64,000 nucleotides of DNA from Cordia subcordata (lineage: Eukaryota > Streptophyta > Magnoliopsida > Boraginales > Cordiaceae). This document shows positions 11,241-22,300 of this stretch, in pieces. Each line of letters begins with the position of its first letter. The first letter of the stretch is position 1. Both the position numbers and the translations under genes were made by a program. The stretch is from NCBI GenBank assembly GCA_028554755.1, contig JAPTOF010000016.1:11568001-11632000 (forward strand), read 5' to 3'. The notes below the pieces were generated by a model, which was not told the origin of the DNA, did no database searches, and saw only the letters and a list, made by a program, of their open reading frames with translations.

Positions 11241-14200
11241 TATGATGGGGTTCACATGTAAATAGAAAACATGTGGCGGGGGATGCACGCAGAAAAATGG
11301 GATGTTTTGAAGAAGCTCTCTTTCCCTTTGTTTTATCTCTTGAAGTTGTAACCAATATGATACTTCTCCTCCGTTTGTCCAATGCTGCACATATGTCGCC
11401 CCACGTCGCCCCATGATTTTAGCTGCTGGATTCTTTGTACTATTTTCGCATCTAACGGTTCAACAATAATTATGTTTATTTTTTTTCTTTTCTCACATGT
11501 TACTCTTCACATCTTGCTATTGCTTTTTTCTTTCTGCAACTATTCCATTATGACATCCGACGCATTGTCATACGCACTATTTTCTTCCAATTTTTTTTCA
11601 CAATTGATCTTCTATTCATTTACAATCTCTATTTGCTTCAAGTTTATGTATACATACATACATACATATATATATAAACTCATTTTTTATGTATATATCA
11701 TTTTTTTTTGTTTTTACACGTCTTTTCCTCTTTCACATAGAACATTATTCTTCGTTTTTGCAGAGTTTATTTTTCATTCTTCTCTTTCTGTGTTCCTTAT
11801 TTAGCCCTATCATCTTCTTGAAATTACCTACCCTAAATAGATATTCCAAGCTAAAATAGTGTTTCTTAATCCTATAGGAAATTTTAGATTGGAATTGAAT
11901 CTGTGTTTTCTGCCACCCAAACAAATTCCTTCAATTAATATGATTTCAAATTTGAATTTTAAACTCCTATGTGCGTTTGTTCTTCAGACGATTCTGGAGT
12001 TTGATAGAATGTCTTTTGTTGTTTTTTTTCAGTATCATCTTCTTGGTGAATTCTTTGGTAAGCTTTTCCTTCTTTCCACTTATTTCTTCACAATTTTCCA
12101 TAAATAATTATGATAGATACAGTTGTGTGAGAGATTTTTTTCCCAGTATGCACCTTGATCATATCATCATCAGTAGCTTGCAATTGTTTGATGGTATCAT
12201 ATGTACACACACACACACACACACACAAAGACACACATACACACATATATACAAACATATATATAAATAATTTTTTTTTCTTTTCCAATGATCTCTTTCT
12301 GTTCTTTTATCGACGTCAATCCTTTTGTTTTATCCTTTTCCAATTTTCTTTCTCGCATTCTCCTTTAACTTTTTCCAACTCTAACGCCATTTTCATTGTT
12401 GCAGTAGCTGATTGATAAGGGACCTGAGAGCTCACGTCCACCATTAAAAGATCACCCTCCACTACCTAATCTTGTCCCCCTTTACCTCATCTAAAGATTC
12501 TTGTTTATTGTATGTAAAAAATTTACATTAATTAGTTTTCTATATAACTAATTGTATTGAAAGATTATACCATTAGTTAGTTTTCTCTTTCTCTGAATGT
12601 AGTATGCTTTGTATATATGTCCATGATTATTAGTATGCTCTCTTTCTCTGAATATAGTATTTTTTGTGTATATGGATATATATATTTTTAATGTGATATT
12701 TTGATTATTTCCTCTGCGTGATTTGGTGTTAGGTAACAAAAATTTTCTTCAATCTCCATTGCAATTCAACAACGTTGTGATGCTACTAAGTATTGGGCAT
12801 TGGCTATGTTGATTAATTTTTTCATGTTTGTTTTGAGTGATGACTTTGTTGAGGGTGATGGAAAGCAAGGGAGAGAAAATGGAGACAAGTTGCTTCAATG
12901 AAATGCCTTCAATTACTCTATATGTGTTGTTATTTTATGAGTGTTTCCTATGTTTTTTTCCTTTCAGATCTATTTCTCCCTACTCTTATTTTTAGTTCTT
13001 CCATTTTCAGGTGTGTACGATTCTTTTTTGTTCTTTTATTCTATTTCTACTATTTTGATATGTTGCATAGATTAATTTCTTCATTATCTCATGTTATCAA
13101 TATTTTGGTTGATTATGCTTTCCATTTTCTTTCTTCTTGCTTCTTCTCTCAATACTTTCATTTTGCTTCGTTATTTTTATTTTTTTCAGTGTTTTGATAT
13201 GTTATGCTTACCAATTTCTTTATCCTTGGTTCTTTTCCCACTATTTCTATATTCTAGAATCTTTTTATAATTTTTCTTATTCGCATACCTTTGATATACT
13301 CTTTGTATTTCTATGTTTATGTAGGATGCAATTTTTTTTTTTTTTCATTTTGTCATACTTTTCCATTTGCAGGAATGAAGTGTGTGAAAGGCGTCTATTA
13401 CCTTGGGTAACAAGGCTGAATCAACCTATTTTTTCTTGAGACTTCTAGATGTAGGAGATGGCAATCTTTTGCCACGATGGTGTAACTATTTTTGCGGTCT
13501 ATTCACAAATGAGTTAGTTGTTTGTATGCTTTTTGTGATTGTTGCTAAAATAAAGATGGTAACTCACTTATTTGTCTGAGTTTTTTTTTTTTTAATAATT
13601 TATATGGAATAAATTTAAAAATTTTTTATGGTCCAAAAATTCACTGTTATTTTTTCCTTTATTTTAAATTTTTCTGGTTTTCTTTTAGGAGATTAATCTG
13701 TTGATGAAGGTTATTTTTCCTTTATCTTAAGTAAATAATTATATAGTTGAACAAATGCTGAATTTCTTGGATGATGTATGTTTGGTTATTTTCTGTCATG
13801 TATTAGTGATGGTGTATGATTTTGTTTTGAACAAGACTTTTTTTTATACGTGCACTCAACAACTTTCTTTCACTCTTAAGAATATTTTCTTCATTTGTGT
13901 ATATGCGCTGTATATTCATGAAAACTTTTCAACCTTACTTTAGGGGGCTAATGGTATGATTTTTTGGTAGAGGTTCTTGGATTTGCATGTATATATTAAT
14001 TTAATTAGTGTGTCAATGAAAGTGATATTATTATGAGATAAAAATTAATTTAAATATATATGAATAAGGAAATGAAAAAAAAAAAAAACACTTCAAATAT
14101 GACAACTTTAGCTAAATTACTATGATATTCCTAAATTTTGCCTATGCGGATATGAAGGTATGTGTAGTCACGTACCACAATGTATTAAGGCTGGGCGATG

Positions 14201-15950
14201 CAAAAAAATTGATCGATTGTGCCCTCATGCAAGTAAGTTAAAAGACAACGCATAGTTCAATTATATTGTGAATTGTTGTTATTTTTGTTCTTGAATATTT
14301 TTAAGTTATATGAAGATTATATTCTAAGATTTTATTCCTGTGTTGTTCTATACGAGGTATATATTGGATTTTAAGGTTTTATTTTTGTTGTTTTGTCCGT
14401 TGGATTGTGAGGAAAAATAAGACTAATAACTGAATTGTGGGGTTGGTATGTGTAAGCAAAGCCAAAAAAAAAAAAAAAAGAAAGAAACCTTTAGGAGGTA
14501 AATCTGGTGAATTAAGTGTGAAGCATGGTAAATGAATAATGAAAATAATTCACAAGCATATTATAACAATGCAATGTTTTTCATTTCTGTGTTGCAAGAA
14601 CTGAAAGACAAGAGCAATAAGTTGTTTCAGTGGAGGGATTATGCAAGAGCTATGCTAAAGTATTGAAAAGTTTTGAAATTGCTTCCAAGTGTCCTATATG
14701 CATGGTATTATTTTCATCAGTGAACTTAAATTAACCAATACGTTTTTTTGAAATATTTTCATCAATGAAGTTAAATTAATCTTAAAGTAATTTATTAAAC
14801 TATAAGATATTTTGCAATCCATTTTCACTTGGATGCAATATAAACATAATTTGTAACTTCATTATGTTTATCCTTTAATTTCCTTTTTTCCATCCAATAG
14901 AGTACATGAAGTTCACGATCGAAGTGCTTACCTTCCAATTGTTTGCACTGGTCGCACAAATCATGTTGTAATTTCTACTTATGTCGTTAAATTATGATAT
15001 TACTTATTATTAGTCTTTAATTTAGTAAGTATTTATATTTTTCATTATTAGCCAATTCCTAATGCCCTTGCTCAATCTCAACAAGCTGAATGACTTAAAA
15101 ATTCACTCAGAAAGAAGGCTAATTCATTGTTTGTATTAGAAAGAAAAAGAATGGCGATCACTTTTTCTGCAAAGGGTGGACTGCTATCTCCCGGATTTCT
15201 ACTTCGAATGAGTAGATGAAAAAGCCACATTTGAATTCACTGTGTTCTCCAAGAATATCTATGATTAGATATTTATCTTAAAGTAAATTATGTATAAAAT
15301 CATTCAAAATTTTCGTATCGAGGAAGCATAGAAATAATCCATTGTATTATTAGCATATTCCATTAACAATAACCATTTTCTTAGAAAAATCATTGTTTTG
15401 TATACACCAAACTTATTTGAAAAAAAAAAAAAAAATTTGCCGTGCCTTAACTAAATTGACTTCAAGTACATCTAACAATTAAACATAAAAAAATATTCAC
15501 AAGTTTGTATTTTTATTAACTGAACTAGAAAAGTGCAATAAAAGTTTTGTGGTTTCATAATTTTATTTCTTAATAAAAATTTTGACTTATCCCGTCCCAC
15601 ATTCTATCTGCTACACCCATTTATGTAACTAATCACTATTAATAATCTACTTACTTCGACAATAACAATATAGTAAATCAACGGTAACACTACTTTTCAT
15701 CATTTATATATTTCACCCTAGCTTACAAAAATAGCATTTTTATTATTTGTATCAACAATGCACGGGGTTTATCTCCAATGTAAATAATACTTTTCATTTC
15801 CTAATAAATAGTTACTCTCCTGCTTTAGAACATTCTAATTACATTGCTATTATAAATAACTATTTATTAGTAATTTACTAATATTAGTAAAATACATTAA
15901 CATAAGATAAAAATTTGAAACTCATATTTTTTCTGCATAATTTACAATAA
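11241..15950 (+). mobile_element. Probable Helitron body (5' end not located)
   Basis: About 4.7 kb of T-rich plus-strand DNA leads into the Helitron-type 3' terminus at 15,951-15,978. It contains several short exon-like pieces flanked by splice-like sites: 13,373-13,437, a Cys/His-rich piece at 14,139-14,228 ending in a GTAAGT donor, and 14,594-14,665. Helitrons in plants commonly carry captured gene fragments. I see no Rep/helicase domain and could not identify the 5' TC terminus, so the left limit is arbitrary. Microsatellites lie at 11,646-11,675 (ATAC/TA) and 12,206-12,260 (AC). Confidence 0.3.
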
Positions 15951-15978
15951 CCTGTGCATCGCACGGGTGTAACTCTAG
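15951..15978 (+). mobile_element. Helitron 3' terminus (hairpin + CTAG)
   Basis: CCTGTGC-ATC-GCACGGG forms a 7-bp stem (one G-T pair) with a 3-base loop at 15,951-15,967. It is followed 7 bases later by CTAG at 15,975-15,978 and then a T. A GC-rich hairpin about ten bases before a CTRR end inserted before T is the diagnostic 3' end of Helitrons, and the GCACGGG stem sequence is common in plant families. Confidence 0.7.
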
Positions 15979-16188
15979 TAGACGGATAAAATGAAATATT
16001 TTTTAGATGGGTTTTCTTGTAAAAGCTTGTCAAAGTTTGTGAAAAGTAACCAAACCATTCTGGTCATTACTTCCAAAAACCGCCTATACTTTCAAAGCGC
16101 GAGAACCAAAAGGCCCGGCCCCCTCTGCGCATTTACTATACAAAAAAAACCAAAAAAAAAAAAAAGAAAAAGGAAAAAAAAAAGAAAA

Positions 16189-16197
16189 AAACCCTAG
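16189..16197 (+). promoter_or_regulatory. Telo-box (AAACCCTAG) in the CCT7 leader
   Basis: AAACCCTAG lies 125 bases before the CCT7 start codon, just after a long A-rich tract (16,141-16,190). Telo-boxes in this position are typical of plant genes for ribosome, translation and other growth-linked functions. A GGCCCGGCCCC block at about 16,112 could be a partial site II (GGCCCA-like) element. Function is inferred from position only. Confidence 0.45.
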
Positions 16198-16321
16198 AAC
16201 TTTCTGAACTTTCCACTGCTTCCATTTCTAAAACACCCAGTTCGCTCTCACAGACACGCACGCAGAGACAAAGACAACATACGCTTTCTTCATACGGACA
16301 TACGAACTACAAATCCTTATC

Positions 16322-19300
16322 ATGGCTGCAATGCTCGTAAGCTCCATGTTATGATACATTATGCATTTGTTAATGTCCCAACTGTTTAGTTATTATTCAT
16401 TTTGGGCACTGAAATCTTCATAGAAAATGAGAATTTAATTACTCAGTGTTGATACATGCACGTGTTTTTTTTTTTTTTTTTGTGAGTGCGTGTGTGTGAA
16501 GTAGAAATCTGTAGCACTTTGATTTGTGCTTTAAATTGATAAGTGGTAGGAACTATTATTGAGTTAACTTTCTACTGCTTCCATTTCACACACACCACTC
16601 CTGGGCACCTATCATGGCTGGAATGCTCGTTATTTCGATCTTTATACGCTTTATGTCGTGTTGTGCTATTTGGTTTTGTTTGTTTGGTCCCTGGAATATG
16701 AACTGAGCCTGTTTGGCTAAGCTTATTTTTAAGTGCTTATAAGCAGCTCATGCTTATAAGCAAGTTATTATGTGGTGGGATAATAGGTGCTTATAAGTTG
16801 CTCACATGCTTGGTAAATAAGTGCTTATATGTAGCAATGATGGTTAAAATGACTAAAAATGACATGTCAATAATTAATGTGGTACTTTTTCAAGGATAAA
16901 TTGGTCAATGAGCTTGTAAGCCCCTCAAAAGAAAGCTGGTACGTTGGTGCTTTATCTTTTCTAGCTTATGAGCCATCAAAAAGTTCTTATAAGCTATGTT
17001 GCCAAACATATAAATTCTCTTTTTTGGCTTATTAGCTGGTCAAGCTTAGCCAAACAGGCTATTAATTACTTGTACAGATTCATCCATATGTGTCTGTTGC
17101 AATTAGAAATCAGTCGCATTTTGATTTGTGCTTCAAATTGATGGTGTTTCAACTTTTCTGTTGCAAAACTAATAACCAAGAGTTTATTTTCAGTATCCTG
17201 GCGATCTTTTCTAATGATAAGTATTAGTAGTTATTATTGTGTTAATAGTATATTAAGAGTTGGGTATTTCACTATTGGGGCAAAATCTAATTTTGAAAAT
17301 TTTAAGATGTTTACGATGTGTGTCAGGCAACTTTCTTTCGTGGTTACTTCCCATTTGTTGTCTTAGTAGCCGAAGGGGATTGAATAATAAAAGCCCCGCC
17401 TTTTTCTGGTGGCAGTTGTAAGTGGAAATAAGCTAAAGAAAATAATTGTGATGTCCCACATTTGTGCGAGACTAGATTATGTAATGGTTCTAAGTTGACA
17501 TTGAAGGTTTGGGTAAGAACTCAAATTAACTATTTTGAATTACGTTGTTTTGAAGCTAATGATAGTTATTCTTAAGCCTGCGGCATTTCCCTTACTTGCG
17601 GGCTTAGAGTCTTGTGCCATGTGAATAACTTGGGTGAAGGAAATACCTTTGTTTATTTAATTACTGATGGAAAAGTTGAGGAAACTGAAATGGTAGCTAA
17701 AAGGGGAGATGTCACAGCTTAACTAGATATTTGAATATAATGGAGAATTTCCCATGTTGGAATTTATTTTTGTGGGAAAATTCCAAGTAAAACAATGAAA
17801 TCAATGAATTTAGAAGTGTTGATGATTGATTTTCTGTTTTCTTTTCATGTTCATGTGTCCTTTGTCTTATGATGCGATCAATTGACTCATTTTGGTGGTA
17901 TTCATGGCTTGGTCTACTACAGCAACCTCAAATCATTCTGCTTAAAGAAGGAACAGACACTTCCCAGGGGAAGCCACAGTTAGTCAGCAATATAAATGCC
18001 TGTATGGCTGTGGCTGATGTGGTGAGATCCACCCTTGGTCCAAGAGGCATGGACAAGTTGATTCATGATGACAAAGGCAACACCACTATTTCTAATGATG
18101 GTGCCACAATAATGAAGCTTCTTGACATTGTTCATCCAGCTGCAAAGATCCTTGTTGACATTGCCAAATCCCAAGACTCTGAAGTAAGATGGTTATTGCA
18201 ATTTGTTGTTATCCTATTGTTGTTGTTACTATTGTTATTTTGTCAGTGTATTCTCAGTTGAAAAAGTCTTGACCTAATGCAAAAATGTCAGAGGCAACTT
18301 AACAATCTATTGTTGTTTCATTTGACTTTGTGTTGTTTCTTTTCAATGTTTTTAAGATTTTTACTATTGTTGTAAACATGGTATTCTCTTTCTGTAGTTC
18401 TGATAATGATTTTGTGAATGGTTGTTGAGATCGTGGAGAGAGTTAGAGTTGGCAACTTGGGTTAAGACTCGTGGCCCAACTAGCCTAACCTGCCAAAAAA
18501 TGGAAGTCAGTGTTGAGGATTTGATGACCTGCCAGACAGGTCAGCCCAATCCAACCCACTAAACAGGCAGGCTGGGTTGGGTCAACCCATGGCTGACCCA
18601 CCAACTTTCCAAAATGAACCGCCAACCAGTTTAACCTGCCTAACCCCACCTAACCCCGCCTTTATTTTGAAAAAATCATATATAACTATTCATGTGATGT
18701 AAGCTTAATTATTATTTTTGTGATTGATTATGGTTTATGTTATGATTTAAGTGTTTATGTATTGAGTTTCATTATTAATTTGTTAGAAATGCATAGTTTA
18801 ATTTTTTTTTGAAAATATGGAGAGTCAACCTGCTTACCCACGAATCAACCCATCAACCCTCCAACCTACCAAGGGCCGGCTGTGGGTTGGCACTCTGTTG
18901 GACCGCCTCAAAAAATGACCCAACCTGACAACCCACCCTAAAGGGGTTGCGTCAACCTGATCTGACCCCGTTTGCCCACTCTAGAGAGAGTGGTTAATAC
19001 AAGTATTTGTTTGGTTGTCAAATCAAATGAGATGCTTATATATTTTATTAATCTCTCCTTCCTTTGTGTTTTGATTGAAAATGAAGAGAAAGAGACCAAA
19101 AAATTCCCATTAAGGCTGTTCAGTATGGTGTATGCTTAGTGTTTGCTAATATTAATAAAGAATAACTATACGTTTTTCTGAAGATGTTCAGAAAGAGCTC
19201 GCAACATCTTCATTTTGTCCGGATTTTGTATAAAGCATTGAGGGAATATTGGCTTTCACTCACTGTATCTTTTTACATTGGTCTATAAGCAAAAGAAGAA

Positions 19301-22300
19301 GTAGGTGATTTCCATGTTAGGCTCCTTCTTTGGTCTTACTTAAGACATTGATTGTGATTCTACTAGACATCGTCGTTAGAAAAGAGCAAAAAGGACTAAA
19401 TTGAAATTTTCTAGTGAATTCAGAAGTCCGGTGATAACTCTGCATCATATTGTATGACTTGGAGGCAACAATATGTTATGCCCACTATGCAAGTGATATA
19501 ACGTCCTAGGTGAATAAATCTTAAAATTTTAAGTAACATAGCGCTAGGAAGCACAGGTGATGTAGAACTCATTTGATTTATAAATGAATTCTGTGAATTT
19601 GTATTTTTAAATGAATTGTTTGGAATTGTAAAATAGTATTATGTCAGTTGTGTCATTTGTAAGTATATGTAGAATTGGAGTTAATAAGTATATTTTACTT
19701 AAATACTTATTTTGCTTCACACTTAAGGAATTTGCCATGACATTTATATTAAAAAAATCCTTCTTAATATCGGATGGAAAAAGCTTCAGCTCAATTATTG
19801 CCTTTATACTTACCTGTAGAGTCTAGATGATCGTGGGAAAAATTTATGCACCTAAATATGAATGTGTTTTTATATATAGCAAACAGAAAATCGTATAAAA
19901 GACTTGGTAAAAAGTAGCACCCCTGATTTTTGCCAAGGTCATTTTACCTCTTTTTATTGATAGAAAAATTTTTATTGTATCTCGGTTAGGAATTGTAAAA
20001 AGGACTGTATAAAGGATAGCATTGTAATATACTATATTTAAAAATTTTTTTTTTGTCCCATGAAGATATTTTGTGGACTTGGATTTCATGTAATTGGAAA
20101 TTCCATTTCTTGAGCTTGGATTTGAGTAAAACTGAAAGAAATCCAATATTTGCATATCTTGGATTTCAAAGCAAATTCCATATTTTCAAATAGTAGTTCC
20201 AAACACAATAAATTGGATTTGGAAATGAATTATATAAAATTTAAGGAATTCGTTTGTTCCAAACAATATGTGAGTTTTAGGCTTTTAGCATATCCTTTGG
20301 TAATTTTAGGCTTTTAGCATATCCTTTGGTAATTAAGTTGCTCAAGTTATTAGTATGCCAGTATCAATACATTACCTTTTCAATTTTTTGAAGCAGGAAG
20401 CAAGCAAACCATAGACTTGCTCAATTGGTCAATTGGTTTATATGTATGCTGTCAATGGAATTGAATAATTCATCTCTCATTGGGATGAGCAAACTACCAT
20501 CTTCAGTAGCATGTTAATGGAGATCCCTTCCTCCTAACTAAACTATCTGTTGCACTTTCTTATTATTATTGTGATATTGTCTATTGCTTGTAGCTAAGAA
20601 TTTTCTGTGCTACAGGTTGGTGATGGGACCACTACTGTAGTTCTACTCGCAGGAGAGTTTCTCAGGGAAGCCAAACCTTTTATTGAAGATGGTGTTCACC
20701 CGCAAAATCTGATAAGAAGTTATCGAACTGCTTCCTCACTGGTATGATTATAAATTTGATATATCTCTTGATTTGTTGTTTTTTCCCGATTCGGGTTGGG
20801 TTCAGATCTAATTCTCATGCATTTTGGACTTAAAAAAATAGGCGATAGAGAAGGTCAAAGAAGTGGCTATCAGCATTGAGGGAAAAAGCCTGGAGGAAAA
20901 GAAAAGTTTACTGGCTAAATGTGCGGCGACAACACTCTCTTCGAAGCTTATAGGTGGTGAGAAAGATTTCTTTGCATCTATGGTTGTGGATGCTGTTCTT
21001 GCCATTGGCAATGACGATAGACTAAATATGATTGGCATTAAGAAGGTGAGAAAGCAGCAAATTCATGCCGCCTTGGGCACCTCTGCTTGTGATCATTGAT
21101 TATTATCATTATCTGGTGTCCGCCCATTTGTTTATGTATAAAAATCAATGCTTGGGCTCTTGAGATTGCTTTTTGGAGGCAGTTATGGTTTTACTTAGTT
21201 GTTAGATTATGAATAACTTGTGTTGGATCATGGAAGTTAACCACTGATTTCCTTATGTGTTACTTTTGATGATGTGTTTAACCTTATTGTCTGTCTTTAT
21301 TGGATATAACAAGCAGATAGACATACTTGTAACTGGAAAGTTGCTTTATGAAACTAAAAAGTTGAGTCAGTACCATCAAGAAATCCTTTTGTACTTTTGC
21401 CCGTAACATTTTTGTCTTCTGATCCTGCAACCTTGCCGAAAGAAGAGGTAAATAATTCATTTTCTTGGTTCTAGACTTGATAACAGGGGAGGCAAATGTT
21501 TCATTTCTGAGATAACTTAGAAACTTAACTGTTACTATTAGATATATGTTTTATGAAACTGTTCTTGAACAATGAAAATGCTTGTCCATTTATGAGAACT
21601 GAGATGCATACACACACGTGCATATCATATTGGAGATAAAAACATACAGATGCACGAATAGGTCTACCATATAGAGTATGTCATTGTTGAGCTACATGAG
21701 TAACATTAGAAATTTATTGTAACGTGCCTATGGCTATGTTGTTATCAGCTTTCTTGATTTACTTCATATTTGCAATGATCCTATGTCTCAGTTGATATTC
21801 TTGGGGGCCACTAGGAGAAGTTCTTATGCGTGCTTTTATGGAATTTTGAAGGGATAACTCTGTCTTTTGCACAAAGAGTGCAGCCATTACATAGTCTCCT
21901 TCCCAGCCTCTGATATATGAATCAAATTGTCCTTCTTTTATGTTAGAGTATTTCCTCCCACATGGAAAAATTACAAAGTCTAAGACTACTTAATAAGATC
22001 CTGGGCTACTCCTCCAATTGACCAATTGGTTTTTAGGATGGAACTCCAAGATTCTTCACATGGTATCAGAGCCTAGGTTATGGGCCAATTATATTTGTCC
22101 ACGTGTAACGTTCTAATTTGTCCACGTGTGACGTTCTAATTTGTCCACGTGTGACTCTTTTTCAATTATCAAATTAGGTCACACGTGAGGGGACTGTTAG
22201 AGTATTTCCTCCCACATGACATTTCCTCCCACATGGAAAAATTACAATTCAATTATCAAATTAGGTCACACGTGAGGGGGAGTGTTAGAGTATTTCCTCC

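Larger units (their letters stand above)
16503..17146 (+). repeat. Tandem duplication in the CCT7 5' region/intron 1
   Basis: Besides the exon 1 copy, an intron segment is repeated: a block containing TTTGATTTGTGCTT and AAATTGAT occurs at about 16,503-16,548 and again at about 17,100-17,146. The two repeat pairs are offset by about 290 and 600 bases. The difference is close to the length of the MITE at 16,706-17,060, so a tandem duplication of roughly 250-290 bases followed by MITE insertion explains the layout. Confidence 0.5.

Noticed and set aside
12155..12415. Overlapping open frames on both strands around an AC microsatellite
   Set aside because: They are translations of a (CA)n/(TG)n repeat and flanking T-rich DNA, with no protein family similarity.
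11382..13439. Several plus-strand frames of 80-140 codons
   Set aside because: All are hydrophobic Phe/Leu/Ser-rich products of T-rich DNA without recognisable domains or consistent splice structure.
14139..14665. Assignment of the Cys/His-rich piece to a TAZ or other named zinc finger
   Set aside because: The spacing of Cys and His does not clearly match any family I can recall, so only the pattern is reported.
17980..18174. Minus-strand frame inside CCT7 exon 2
   Set aside because: It is the antisense shadow of a confirmed exon.
19566..20275. Possible MITE in CCT7 intron 2 with GAATTC-rich ends
   Set aside because: The inverted similarity is scattered and there is no target duplication.
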